Below, in pieces: positions 45,001 through 60,300 of a stretch of DNA of 64,000 nt; the stretch's first letter is position 1; every line of letters begins with the position of its first letter. The stretch lies in assembly GCF_021869535.1 (NCBI RefSeq), contig NW_026262593.1, positions 57,310,318 to 57,374,317 on the forward strand, written 5' to 3'. The DNA comes from Mytilus californianus (lineage: Eukaryota > Mollusca > Bivalvia > Mytilida > Mytilidae). Below the pieces are notes generated by a model that was not told where the DNA came from, ran no database searches, and saw nothing but the letters and a program-made list of their open reading frames with translations. Position numbers and translations under genes: made by a program.

Positions 45001-48000
45001 TTCCTTGCATCCTGTATACTTTGAAGGAAACATGTCAGCAGATTTTCTTCATGATCTCGTGTGTTCGTGTAAGGGAAAATCACAATGTAAAAAGTCTTGT
45101 GTTTGTGTCGACCAAAACCTTGCATGTACCGACTTATGTTCCTGCCAAGGATCATAATCCTGCAAGAACGTTTATACGCATGCCCTTACAGAAGAGGTTT
45201 GAGAACTAAATTATATTTGTCAGTAAAGCTTTTGGTGCGATTTGCAAATTGAATGTGCATTTCTGATATTGTATCACTAAGACCTTTATTAAAAATCTCA
45301 AAGTTTCACACAGTTGAATGTGGTTCTAGTACTCCGAAATACTTGTTACAGTTTTTGTATGTTCTGTACTGACTTGTGTTCCTTGTAATGTATGTTATTA
45401 CATACAAACAGTTTTTGAAAGCCACATATCAGTCTGTGTTTAGAGAGTTTTATTGCCACTTTGGCGTGTACCAACCCTACCCTAAGTGTACAAAACTAAA
45501 ATGTTCAACTATTATTGGGCAATAAAAGATATTTATCTTAAGACATACATATTTTTTCGTATTTTTCTATTCCTTTATTATGTTTTTGATGCCCGTAATA
45601 CTAATTGTTTTGAAAAAGTACATCTTTTTAAGATGAAAACCACCCCCCTTTTTTAAAAAATGTTTCACTTTATCGGTACAATTCATTTTATGATGAATTT
45701 AAACTTTTTGGATGAAAAATTGAATGTGAAAACAGGATCCATGCTGATTTGCTTATTTTTTTTGCGATAAAGGTATTTTAGTTGTTATTTAAATATCCAT
45801 TGCAATTTTGTATGAAAATGGTAGTTGATCTTTGATCTTGATTTCTGAAAAACTGCACCATATTTAGTTTTGACGACCAAATTAATTTTATAGTACACAT
45901 ATTTTCGAATCGAATGATATATGATACAGCCGTGTACTATTTTTGACGATTAGATTTTAAAAATGTTCACGCTGGTCACCGGGCTATTGGGGAAGATATA
46001 CAACATATCGGTATTTTGCGATACAAGTGCATATCTTTGCTCGACATTGTCAAGCAATTTATTTTCAGTTATACCAAACACGCACTATACATTAACAAAT
46101 CAGCAAATGTACTTCAAGATCAAACATTTTGTCTTTGTATCATTCTATTCACGCTATTGCTATCTTTTTATTCTGTTTTTCAATTCATATCAATGTGTTT
46201 ACAGTCTAAAATCTTAAGATGCCATAACAGTAGTCTAATCTGAAGTTTTACCAATTGTTATTTATTCCTGATTATGACATTTTGACTGGGCGTGGGTTAG
46301 CATTACGAGTAATACGTTAATTACAGGAGCCGCTTACCCTGTCGACATACGTGGTCCCGCTATTTTTTGGTGGAATCCAAGCGATTCACTAGGCTTTTGG
46401 TTTGTTTGTTAACTTGATTTGTGAGATTTTAACATCGGTAAACAACTGTTGCCTTAATTGTTTAGGGAAATAGTTAAAACCAATTGTAAAATGACATTAA
46501 CTGATGTTGGAATCACATTTAATGTATTTATTCAATACATTGACACTAAGGGACTTGACTATATATTTTATACGTCAGCGTGTCGGTAGACTTAACTAGC
46601 GAAATTGAAAAGACATCAGATCGAAACGTTTCGAATAATTTAGCAATTTTCATGCAGTATAAAATAAACGTTCGTTGATTTTAATGCGACACATTCTAAA
46701 TATTTTCTTTCAAGTGGACATGTCAAATTAAACCTATAATGCCAAAACAAATTCATAGAGGGACAATGACAATAGTTCTGTCGAAATGAAAGAAAAACAA
46801 GACAGTTAGAGAAAACGGTAGTATTAAGGTTTTGATTTTGTTCTGATTATTCCAAATGTTGTTTTTTTCTGAAATGTCGCTTACGTTTCGCAACTTGTCG
46901 ATCACATATTAGGTATATGATATAGAACAGTTATTGCGCTTTTGAAACTCATCCTTTTTATCGATCATTTTTGTAATCGGAGTTATTCCCCGTATACTTG
47001 TTTTCTTATTAACGCAATTCCTCAGAAACTGTAAAAGATATTGCTTAAAGTTTCTCCAAAATATTTGCTACTTCCTCAAGATGATCTGTTCAGTTTAGAC
47101 CGATGCGATCCGGTTACATCTAATAAAGATTATTTTCCTTTTGCGTTCGACATAAATGTAATGTTGATCCAACTCATAAACCTTAAATTATAGAAACCTA
47201 GAGTAATTTGAAAAGAGTTTCTTGGTGCACAAAAATATATGGTCAAGGTCATGTTCTACATTTTGACATCTACTTCATATGACTACTCCTCAAAAACTGT
47301 AACAGATATCGACAAAAAAAAATTAACCAAAATGTTAGTCGCGACGTGTCGTAACTTTTTTTCGAGGCGGAAACACAATTCGAAAATTTAAAAACATCGC
47401 CTTCTGTGGGACCTATACATTGAACTTTAAAACTGCAACCAGGTCTGCAATAGAAAACCCCCTATCCAAATATATGTTGTCCAATTTGTGTACTTTATGA
47501 AAATGATCGACAAAGGTTGTGCAAAATCACATCGTAAGTTAAAACCAAACGCATGCAAATAAACAACAGCGACCAGACACCCTTTTACCTGTAAATGAAT
47601 AAGAACAAATATTTCCGTTACCACTTTGTATCTACGTGCGGACCGCTTACATCTTGACCTGTAATAAAAATGAAGAATCGTTCATGAAAAATGGAGTTCG
47701 TAAATATTAGTGAATGTAAAAGGCTAATTTCTGGACAATCAAATAACAACAAGTCCATTTCATCTTTATCTAGGGTTCTTTATTCAACAATGGTGTAATC
47801 ATATAATTATAAACCCAGTCTGTGGAACTGAGTTTAATAACTAACATCGACAGTCTACATAATATTAACAGTAACGATCTTCGTACTTCTACAGTAATGG
47901 TAACAGAGGTTCACATCAAATATGGTTCTGTAAACAATATATGACAAAAATAAATAATCTGACTTCAATATTCTTAAAAGCATTATACAATTCATATTTA

Positions 48001-48294
48001 AACTATTTCTAATCTTTATCTTTTATCTCGAATTTATAATTATAAATAATTAATCTTATTTCAATACTAAAAACATTAAGTACAAGTACAATTGTACTGT
48101 TAATGACATCACCTTGGATATAACACTGTCATTTCATCACTGCATGACAAAAGGTCAAAGTCATTCATAAAAATTGACTAAATCACCCTTTCCAACATTT
48201 ATACTAAAATCTCTCAAATAAATCAGATTCAAACATCACTCAAAGAACACTCTCTCATTGGGCTTGGAATCTCACCAAAATGAATGTAATACAC

Positions 48295-48363
<69 letters not shown>

Positions 48364-51300
48364 CATATTTGTGATATGACGTATAAATGTAGTGTGTTGT
48401 ATTTCCTAAATTTGTCTTTGAAACAATTTTTTTTCCACCAAAAAAAACGCAAATTTTTGAGAAAATGTCCAAATTTGGAGACCGTTATCGATCCGTGACT
48501 TATACGCTTTCGCGCATACTCAGTCGACGTACTGCCCGCGATTTCCAAGTGAAAGTAAAAAGAAAGGATAGAAAATAGGACAGTTAGGCCTATAAGGATC
48601 CTGTATTGTATTGTAAGTGCATCATTTTGCTAAATTAAACGACATCCACATTTTTTACTCAGGTGCAGAACTGTCCAAAAATGAAATGGGCGTTGAACGT
48701 GTCGAAGTGACCCTCCCCCTTTTATGTAATAACACAGGCACCCGACGTCCGGACCCCTCTCCCCTTTTTATGTGTAAACACAGGCACCCTTGACACTCTT
48801 TATTTCAACACTTGCCCAATTGTACCACGAATTCGCGGGCATCTACTAGTACATTTCAAAATTAAGGATCCAGTTCATCCAAGACACCTCAAAGAGTACA
48901 AAATGTAACTTATCATATAAAGTCATGAAGTCCTGTTCCATAATGAATTCCATCACTATACTGATCCATAGAACTTATGGAACTACTAATCAAACACAAT
49001 ATGAAGTCTATGGGCACAAAGTGCATCAAAACATACAAATATGTCAAGATCACAACAAAACATCAAACCTCCATGACTGTTTTTAAAACTACCACCAAAC
49101 TAAGGGCAGGGCTTTATAAACCAATCAGAATACAAGAAAACCTATACACCCTAGTGAGCAGTGAGTACTGATAGTAAAATTAATAATAGGTAAATGCTAC
49201 AAGGTAAACAGTTAGATCTTATGGATCAATGAATAATCGATAGGCAATCAAGAGAATAAAGGTAAACTTAAGTTAACTACTCTGCAAATAAAAGAATATT
49301 ATTAATTGTGTCTCGGAATAACCTATAAAACATAATAAATATATAAATGATTAATATGATAAAAATCCACACTATCACATGAAAACCTACAATTAAATTT
49401 AAAATGTACATTAAACTACAAAGTTATGTCAAAAACCCTTGCTAAAATATGTAAATTTATTTCAAATAATCGATAAACGTGTTGTTAAATAACAAACAAG
49501 ATAAAGATAAAATATACACAAAACGCTTACATTGCTTGGGATCTCTGTTCAAACTTCTATGTACCTGCAATATAAATATCAAGTCCATCATCAACCAAGC
49601 CAATTTAATCATCGATTAATGGATGTAAAATTCAAACAAAGTATCAATCAACCGATCAACCAACCAACTAACCTATAACTATTTAAATCAACACCATTCG
49701 ATATTGCCCCAATGTCACTTGGTTGGTTGATTGGTTCCAACAACAAAAAAAAACAATAAAAAAGTTAAGAAAAAATCGTAAAATTTCGAAATAATGCTTT
49801 ATACAGAGTGAAAATTTTAAGAAATGAATAAAAGGATATGTGGATATATGTCAATGAGACAGCAACCAAACAGCTAAAGTATCCTTTCACTATTGTCTTC
49901 TTGAGGGCAACATAAAGTCTTCAATAAAAAACTGGCATCTGTCAGTACAGGAAACATGATAAGGACCCTAAGACTTTTTTCTATCCAAATTCAACCTTAA
50001 TTTATGTCAATGATTATTCAAAAAACAGTAAAAAAATGTTAGAGGCTTATTCGATTACTTTATTTGTTGTTTTTTAACGCCACATTCATTACTATTCACT
50101 ACTTTGTGGAAGTCTAAGAACCCAGAGATAACCACCGACCTTCGGCAAGAAAACTGAAAATCCTAGTCAATTAAGATTCAAGTCGAACGCACTTGTTACG
50201 TGAAGGGTTTGAATTTACAACATCGGTGTCGACAGTCTTATGATAGTGTTACAGCAGTTAAAATCTATAGACCACTCGGCCACCGAGGACCTAGAAGACA
50301 CAAAGGGTAAAGCGTATTGCATTTCCTTAAAAGTATTCAAGGATACGTTTTAAACTTAAAATAACGATTTTTACGCAAATACTGATTAAAATAAAATTGC
50401 TCAGTCTTTGGGTTGTTTATGTTGTGTTGTGTAACAGTACATCATTTCCAACGTATGCAGAAAATATAAATTTAGTTTATCAATATTTTTGATGGGTAAA
50501 ATACACTAATAAACTTATAATATAAAATATACAAATAGTGCATATAAATGGTGACTACTTTTCAAATATTTCTAATGTAAAACAACATCTATTGTCAAGA
50601 GAAATGAAAATGCACTAGGTGAAGTACACAAAATATACAGTACATGTATTGAATATCTAAAGATGTATTGTAAGGTAACATGTTCTAAATAATGCTTTTC
50701 AATTTTAGGGGTTTTATTTTTTTTAAAGGAAAACCCTTTGTCGAAAATGTTCATTATATACCCTGAAACCTGCATAACATATAATATTAAGATATAACAT
50801 AAATCAACAAAAGATGTTCCCAACCTTAATATGTAACAGGTGTTCAGTTCGTCTTTTTCTGAACTCGAAAGTAACAGTTTCGAATTGATTTCAACAAAAA
50901 TCTAGCGAATTGATGTCTATTCCAAAATTTACCAGACTCATGAATTGAACAACAACAGTTTACGTATAACAATTATGAATAGGAAAAAATTAAGTATGTA
51001 AATGAAAGTCCTACTTTATAAATTCTTTTCAATACGATTAACATCATAAGTTATATAGTCTTTAGTTTTCTATGTTGTGTCATCTGTTCTATTATTTGTC
51101 TGTTTGTCTTTTTATTTTTGGCCATGGCGTTGTCAGTTTATTTTCGATCTATGAGTTTGACTGTCCCTCTGGTATCTTTCGTCCCTCTTTTATAATTTCA
51201 TAGTCCGGAAACAGACATTAGTAACAAACTATTTGGGATTTAGTAATATACGAGTTTGTGTGCGTACGATTCAAGTGTTTATATAGATAAATCTGGAGTA

Positions 51301-54300
51301 TGAGCAAATACTACAAGATCTAAATATTTGCAGGTATTATGAAGAATGTATATCAAGAACTGCTTTGTTGGGTCTTTATAAAGTTTGTTAATGCATTAGT
51401 CAAGGCGACAGCAGATCAGTGGTGTTCAAATATCATGAATTGATTAAAACACAAATTAAGGAAACTAACAAAAACTGAATAAATTGTATAAACTCTGGGT
51501 CAAACAAACGTGAAAGCACTTCTTGCTATAAAATGTATAAATGCATTTTAATCTTAAATCGTCATTTTGATCTGAACATCATCTGACTAGTCTGGAACTA
51601 ATAGTTATAAGAAGATGTGGTTTGAGTGCCAATGAGACAACTCTCCATCCAAATCAAAATTTATAAAAGTAAACCATTATAGGTCAAAGTACGGTCTTCA
51701 GCACGGAGCCTTGTCTCACACCGAACAGCAAGCTATAAAGGGCCCCAAAAATTACTAGTGTAAAACCATTTAAACGGGAAAACCAACGATCTAATCTATA
51801 TAAAAAACGAGAATTGAGAAACACTTATGAACCACATCAACAAACGACAACTACTGAACATCAGATTAAACATGTTTAGTGATGTTAAGTGCTAAAGTTA
51901 TTTTTCAGATTATTTCTTGTAGGATATTCAGTGCTGTTCAGACATACTGCTTCCAGTCAATTCATTTTAAGACAATTCAGTATGTTTTTGTTTGGTACAT
52001 GTAAATAACTTCCACTGAACGGTCTGAAGATAGACTGAACAGATCATGATTGACTGCAAGCGTGTTGTCTGAAAATTGCCTGAATTACTGGACATGACTT
52101 AATAATACATTGTTCAGTCCTTTTAGAGCTGATCATATTAAAACGATCATTTCAGTTCAAAAATGGTAACTAAGTACGTGTGCTAAATGCTGCAGTTTTA
52201 TGCAGAGAAGCATTGCCAGATATTATAATTGTCTGCGAAGATCGACTACATATCATGCGCAATGCTTATACAAACAATCAACTTTTAAGATTCTGAATGG
52301 TGGAAAATCCTTTGATAGAGGTTATTGATGAGTCGCAACATATTGTTAAACATGTTAAATATCCCCTTCGTATAGAGACTACAACTTCGTAATACACTTT
52401 TCATTTTTTGTTGGATTTTTTATATCCAAAATGTCTGTTGAACGAACGTTTTTATCCAGCTCACTCAACCGTGTTTATGATGTGTATGTGCATAAGATAA
52501 TATATTTTGACAACGAGCGTTTGATATAAGTCAATTAAGGATCTTGACTGGTTTATTTTGTTAACATAAGCATTGGCAATTCTTCCCCCTTAACATAGTG
52601 ATCCTCTTTCGTCTATTATAATAGTAACTGACGTTCAATATATATACAATATATATGTAGTCTATTCGAATCCTCTAAATATTTCAATTTCATTCATGCA
52701 AACAGTTTACTGTACATTGCGTAGCAACAGAAGTGGAGAATTTTAAATTCATTCTTCCTTTTACGATTACCATTTCCTGTTTTGTATGATTTTTCCGCAA
52801 TTTCTAATAAAGCGCAATACGTAAGACATAGTAAGATGCAGTTTTGACTTGCTTCCGAACCTCTTTATATCGATAAATTCCTTCACATATACCAATGAGT
52901 CATCCATTTTTCAATTTGGCAATTATTTTTTATTTAATTCGGCAACTGTTCTTCGTGTAAAAGACATTACGGCCCGTTGAACTAGGTTCCTTGTAACTAA
53001 ATTTAAATGCGATATTCCTCGCGGAAAATACCTCAAAGTTTTATTTGATTCATTTAACATCTCTGATTCATTCGGCAAAGAGAGGTTGTCGTCCGCTACA
53101 TTTAAACACTTTCAATTATAATTGTTTAGGTACTTTAATCTGGTAAGTTTTCTGTGTTGGCAAGGTGTGTTTTGTAGAATGAGAGTGCCATGATCGGAGG
53201 TTACGATTTCCTTTATGTAATAAATACTCAAGGTCAAATTAAATCAAGTCAGCATCATCAGTAAAACTAATTAGAACATTGTTCGCATACAAGTCTTGTG
53301 TAGTTCTCGAAATTGTAGGCCTAGGATTCGCTTCAATTACTTTTAACAAAGTAGACTGAATATAAATGGGTAGCACGTAGTTCTGAATAAGACTGATTTA
53401 TAACGATAAGTTGTAAACGGGCCCATCGCATCTGTAATGTCACGATTTGATTGATGAAGTCCAACTTTAAAAAATACTTTCTCTAATGTACGATCTGATA
53501 AGGATCTCGATTTTGTCATTTGAAATTTGTGGATATGATGGAGGATAATAATTCAAACTCAAACAGTTTGCATTCTCATCATTTGTGCAATCATAAAGAA
53601 TTATAATCATAATAGTTGACGGCGTGATGCGGAATGTAATGAATGAACTATGGCTCGTTGTCATCATTATTGTACACATTTCATGCGACGTTTTCATGTT
53701 ACAAAAAAAAAATGAAAATTTACGTATCTCATCAAGGAAAAGCTGTTATTTACATTTAGGCAATATTAGTTTACCGCTGTTTAAATTTAACAAAGTGGTT
53801 GGTAGTAATCAACAAGTGTCTCGTGATATGTATGATTTGACCGCCATGCGAATCTACACTCTGTCAAAATGAATAGGTAACAATCGTTTAAGATGTTACA
53901 GATAAGACAATCTTCTGGTATCTTAAAATCTAAAACTTCGAAAGCATTGCATACCTTTAACAGACTTGCCACAACCATATGCAAAATACATTTTTCCCAC
54001 GTCATTTTGTTCAGGACCACTGCCTTTATTCAACCGATGAATAGTAAGAAGAATGTTCGACATTACAAGCTAATAACTAACGTCAACATATCACAATGTG
54101 TTGACTATTTCTATATCAAGAACAAATATTTTAAAGAGAACAATGTTCATGGATAAAGATGCTCGTTATATCGTAATGTTGATGCCCTGATGCGACAAAT
54201 TGACCGCCTTTTAACATCATTTCAGGCAACAACAAAAAAGCATGCTTGAACAAATATTCTAAAAAATCATATCAAGTCAATCAAATTTCGCACGGATTGG

Positions 54301-57300
54301 AAAATGACTAAACAATAATATTAAGATACAATCAACGAAAACCAGAACCAAAGTATATTTGCCTACCTGCTTTCATTGTCCACCATTTTATTTATAGATG
54401 TTCATTTTGTATCTGTGATGGTTTTTAAATCGATGAGTTGAAATAAACAAGTCTGAAGATTTCCCATATTTCAGATCTTACCGAAAGTAGATCGTTCAAG
54501 CTCGTTTGTTAACATTTAACAACTAATGCGACATTGTAAGCTTGAATATGCGTTTAGTGGGATAGGTTAGTGGATTTAGTTTTTTAAGTAATTTTCAAAG
54601 GAACCAAAAACTGCAAGATGCATTTCTAGCTTTTCTTTCTGTTCAATGTTCCAGGTATTTCTACTAACACTGAATGAAGCTCTAACGAATGATTTTTCCT
54701 TCGACCGCCTTGGAACGCACCAACATCATTCGATAACACCAACAATGACATAAATCGATATACATGTACTATCTGTGTGAGATATTTTATCATGTTTTAA
54801 GTGAACACGGCTTGCAAACTTCTTTAATAACGTAATTGGTTGTTTCTCAATATTATTGTGACTATTACGCTTTGCCGTGACATTTTGACAATGAAAGTAT
54901 AAGTTGAAAAAAAAAATAAATATAATAATACTATCTTTGAACACTTCTGTCTATAGTTAAGCTTATTGACGCTGTTGATTTTTCTCTTTTTTCATATTTA
55001 TGATGTTGATCATGTTTATTCTAGTGACTGCACCGTACTGTACATTTAACAGAACAACATATGAAAGTGGTGTTTTACAGCGATGTCCTACTCAATTTGG
55101 TGTATACCTTACGCCTTACCTAAAAGCTTTCTACGGATTAATAGCAGTAATATTACTGTTGAATCTACTGATTGCTATGTATAGGTAAAATATGCTTTAT
55201 AAACTGCCACTTAAGAAAAGGGAATCAACAATGTTTTTAAGATGAGGATCGATGTGTATTCAAAAATAACAAAAATCGGCTTATATACTAGTTTTGTTAA
55301 AAGAAAAAGAAACCTCAGAGTATTTTACTGAATGTAAGGGCTCTTCTTATCCCATCTCATTCATTTTACAATAATCAGAGACAAATTGTTGTACTTATTC
55401 TTACAGAATGTATTTTATGCAAACTTGAAGACATAAAATAATGTAATATACAAAAACAAATGTTTTCTAGCCAATAGTTTTGAATACTTGGCAAAATCAC
55501 TGTTCAACCGATTAGCATTTTTGAATAACCTTCTAGGCATTACATGGTCAGATCTAATAGTTAGGACAGCCTATTTGGGTAAAACACACAAAGTAATGAA
55601 TGATCCAAAACGTAACCCTTTTATGAGCAACATTTTCTCAAACCAACTAAGATTGTGGCACTAGATGTTTTAAAGGCGAAATTATATCAGATCGTTTCAA
55701 CCAGAAAGTCAAAATATAAAATCAATCTATCAAAATTTAAATTCCATATGTCCATTTTAGTCTATTCGCAATCGGTGTTTTCTTTTAAAAAAGGAACAAA
55801 TTTATTTCAGGTACGCTGCATTTATTTAACAACAACTCAAATTTGCCATATTCCGTCATTATGAGATTTGTTTACTTTGAAATATGAGCAACATCTTAAC
55901 CCATCAACTCAATTTGTTACAATTCCATTTAAACGAAGATAAGGTTGTTGCTTATATTTGATTATACAAATTTTTATTGTTTTATTACTTTATTATAGTA
56001 TAGGTCTTATATATCAATCCTTACATGTTTTTTTAGCACATTGGTATCATAATGGCAATTAAAAAATAAATATATATAATGATTATTACAGCATATGCAT
56101 TGATTGATAAAAAATAAAATACAAGTAATTTGAAAGGATTGATGAGTTTATCTAATTTGTTGTTGATTTCTGGAGCCAAATACGGGTTCGTATCATACCT
56201 CCTTCACCTTCTCCGGGTTTTGGTAGGCTTCGTGTTGCTTCGTTTTCCTAATTGTGTGCAGTGTTTTGTAAATTGTTGTCTGTATACTTGTCGTATTTAT
56301 TTTTGGCTTTGGTGAAACATGTTTTCTTCTACTCATAATTGTCAACTTTGTGTTATCTGCATATTTCTATGATATTTAATTGTTAATTTTTTTTTATGAA
56401 ATGTTTGTTATGTATCATAATTTATTCTTCAGCTTATCTTATCAATTGTTTGGAACGCTTAGAGTTAAAACACTTTCAACATTTGATCAGTGTATGTAGT
56501 ACAATACGACCATAAAAGACAAGAATACATAAAAGAGTTGCCCCTCTTGCGTAAACTTCAGGCAGTTGTTATCTGATATTTTTTAAACGTTTAAATATTC
56601 ATAATCCTTGGCTTTCACATATTCGGCTTTGAGGGTTCCAGGCGACGGAATATCCAGAAAAACGCTTCGGATGCATTAAATAAATTTAAATAGTTTTGTT
56701 TTAATTTATTATATGCCAGTGTTTATTTTACAGAAACTTGCAAGATATTTTGACCAATGGCAAATGCCTAAAAGATGGTTAAATGGCAGATAATACTTCG
56801 GTGGAATAGTATTAAAACAATTAAAGTGACATGTGCAATCAATAGGTCTATTATTTGCGCCTTTTCGTTGAATGCGGGAAAAAAATCTTACCAAATGAAC
56901 ACAACTTCCGCGTAGAACCCATATTATTTTTATTTAACGGTAATTTTACTCCATATATAATTCGTCTCAAAAACATTTGAATATATAATCGTGTTATGAT
57001 ATGCTGCAAAATTTGTATGAAACATGCAATTTATATAATAGTATGTAAAATGTAATGCCAAAAAACTTCAAAATCAATTGAAAAGCACGACTTCATTGTA
57101 ATTCATCATTTTTCAGTGATACATTTAATGCAGTACAACTTAAGTCGGAAACGTATTGGAGGAAGGTACAGCTTGATTTCCTTGAAGAATATTGCATCAA
57201 AACTGTATTTCCAATTCATCTTCAGTTACTTGTATTACCGGGGACAATTCTAGCAATTATTTGGTTTTGCTATTCGTATAAGCGTACAAAAATTGGAAAA

Positions 57301-60300
57301 AAACAAGGGATGATAATTAAAGGTATGATGTAAAAAGTATTTGTTTGACTAATAAGTACATTGATTATATGCTTTTCATTTCAACACATTTTACAGCAGA
57401 TTACAAATAGTTGTATTGAAATCTATATTAGATCACCATGATATGATACCTCTATGTAGTGGTGTAATCGAAAACATCTCTCATGGTCTACTTTCACAGT
57501 AGCAACCTAAAGTAACAAAACATGAAGAATGTATTTTACTAGGTGTAAATGTCTTACATGTAGGATAAATAATTATGGTTTAAACCTATTTGATTTTTTT
57601 TTAGAAAAATGAAAATATAAACTTTCCTTTATTTTATATTTATCTTATTATATTTCTTAACTTTTCTCTAGAATGGTTAACTGTTTGGCATTTTATTCAT
57701 GAATTTTACTGCGGTATCAGTTACATAATATTTGTCACCCATTCCTTCACGTTTGATTAATGAAATAGTACTAGAAAAGAAATAATTCAAGCACATGTAC
57801 TAACAATGAATTTACCACTTTCAGTTTTTCTCTGTGATGTCAATTATGACAATAAGCCAAAATCGACTTATGAGGCAGAACAAAAGGGTGTACAAGAAGT
57901 CATAGGGTAAATTAACCGTTCATTTCATTTTCAATTTTCAGATTTGTATTTCTCTGTTAGATATAACTCGCAGCAAATATAAAAAAAATATAACATAATC
58001 CTTGATAAATTGTATGTGTTAACATTCTTTATTTTGGTAAATCTTCTTCGGGTACTTGCTTTTGAAAAATGTTTTTAATGAAATTTAATAATACTGTATA
58101 AAGTAAAGAATCTTAAAAATTAAAAGAAAGCCTCGATAACCTGGGTAAGAAAGTATGTTTAATATTTTTTTTTATTGGTTGGGTTTGGGTTTTATTATTT
58201 TGAAATGCAAATATAAAGGAATTCAATTTAAGAAAGTGTATAAAATACAGTCATCAATAATAGATACTGTATATATTTTGTGTACAAGATGCAAGTTTGT
58301 ACAAATTATAATTTGTACGGTTTTTTTTGTACAAGTTATAAGTTTGTTGACACATACCTTTTTGCACCAGGTGATAAAAGTTTATCTTCTAAAATTCATC
58401 AGCTTAATGTCTTAAATTCAAATTTATATACTTCAACTTAACACTTAGTGCTATTCTCCTTGTCCTAAATCTAGAAATAAGGACACCTGAATGGTTTAAA
58501 TTCTATTTTTATTTTTCTCCTTATACTTAAATCATATCCGTAAAAAGTCTTGTTGTGTTCTTATAATGTTTTGTGTATCAATGCTCAATATTAGACTGTA
58601 TCATGTAGTCATGGAAATATGACAGCAATATTCGAAACAAAAGACTGTGTGCTTGTATCATTCATTTGTGTTGAGCGATTCATAAAACAATGATAACTTG
58701 TACAAAAATTCTGTACAAATCATAATTTGTACAACATTACAATTTGTACACAGTATATACATAACGGCTTAGTACGTACACATATATGACCATCTTCAGT
58801 AATTTCAAAAGCTGTACATAGTGAAAGAAGACGGAGAAAGTACATCAAATCTGTATTTGGCTAAAACTTGCATCCGAATTTTTTTTATTTTAGGTAACGA
58901 CAAGCTAGTAATTACTGTCGGTACATGGCTAAACCATATCTTGTTTTATCTTTCCATTTTAATATTATGCTGACTTGTTGACTTTAAATATCTCACACTT
59001 AGAAATAAAAGGCAAAGTAAGCAAACATTACATAATTGTATATACAACTGAAAAAAATAGGAATGATAATAATTGTAAGTAATTTCAATATGACCAGAGT
59101 GAGACCATGTGCAAACAGAGTTATATCTTCATTTCAATATATTTCATCCATGATGCAATAAGTTTATATCATTCGTCGTTTCTGCTCATGATGTTGTACA
59201 AACGTCATGAGCAGTCGAAAATGAAAATATATTATTTTTTTATGTATTACTGCCAAAATTAAATATATGGATTTCTCCACAGATTAGAACTATATCAAAA
59301 CATTTCATTTATGTTCCAAACAATTAATACGTGAATCGATATTCAAATCCTTAATTTCCAACCAAAGTGATCTAAACAAAACAGTATATCTATAATATTT
59401 ATCTTTTGATTTGTAATTGACAAGATAATTGCTGATATAAAATTATAATAATTAGGACCAAAGAAATCCAGTAAATAATGATTAGGTAGTAAACATCTCT
59501 GTGCTGATCTGTCTAATAAAAAAATAAAACAATACGTTCTAATAATATGCTTTCTTTTAGCAAAATAGATGACGCTTAATGTTTTATTCATCAATTTCAG
59601 GGAAATAGATTATTCCGACAGTAGCTCAATTACGGTAATAATTATGTTCACTAACATAGTAACTCATTTTGATTTTTGGAATCAATGAATTAGATGTACA
59701 CTGTACAGAAAATAGGAACTTGAATTGAATGTATTTCTTCCTCTAATTTTAATGTGTTCAAAGTAGTATAATAGTGCTCTTTTGAATTATGTTCATAGTA
59801 GTATAACATGTATAATAACGCTCTTTTAAATTGTGTTCAAATAGTATTTAAACAACGAATGTCCCAATATGGGAAAAACTACATGAATTATTCAAATTAG
59901 ATTCTCAGATCAAAGAGTACGTTCAGTGTTTTTCACTCATCAGCGTATTTTAGCCGATTTAACATGACACTTGTTGAACCTGAACTGTTGAATAATCCAG
60001 AGCATTTAAATTCAAACTCGTTTACTTACAAAAAGTGTAATGGGTTTCGTGTTGCACACTCTGTTGTATTTCGTGTTGTGTTTTGTAGAATACTGTTCTT
60101 TTCTTTTCCTTGATTATCTTTTGCTCATTGTTTTAAACTGCTTTACTTCATCTACCGGTTAAGAATGCAACTTTAGTATTGCATATCCTTACCCTTAAAC
60201 AAGACAATTTACTATGTGCATCTTTTATTTTCAAACGTAGTTCGATACCACTCCTCGGTACAATTCCTTAGAGGAATTGCTATCCAATTGTCAGTATTGT

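Noticed and set aside
45963-46217. 84-codon ORF starting MFTLVTGLLGKIYN
   Set aside because: Lies at the edge of the duplicated transposon, has no splice sites that fit the TRPM frame, and no recognisable family.
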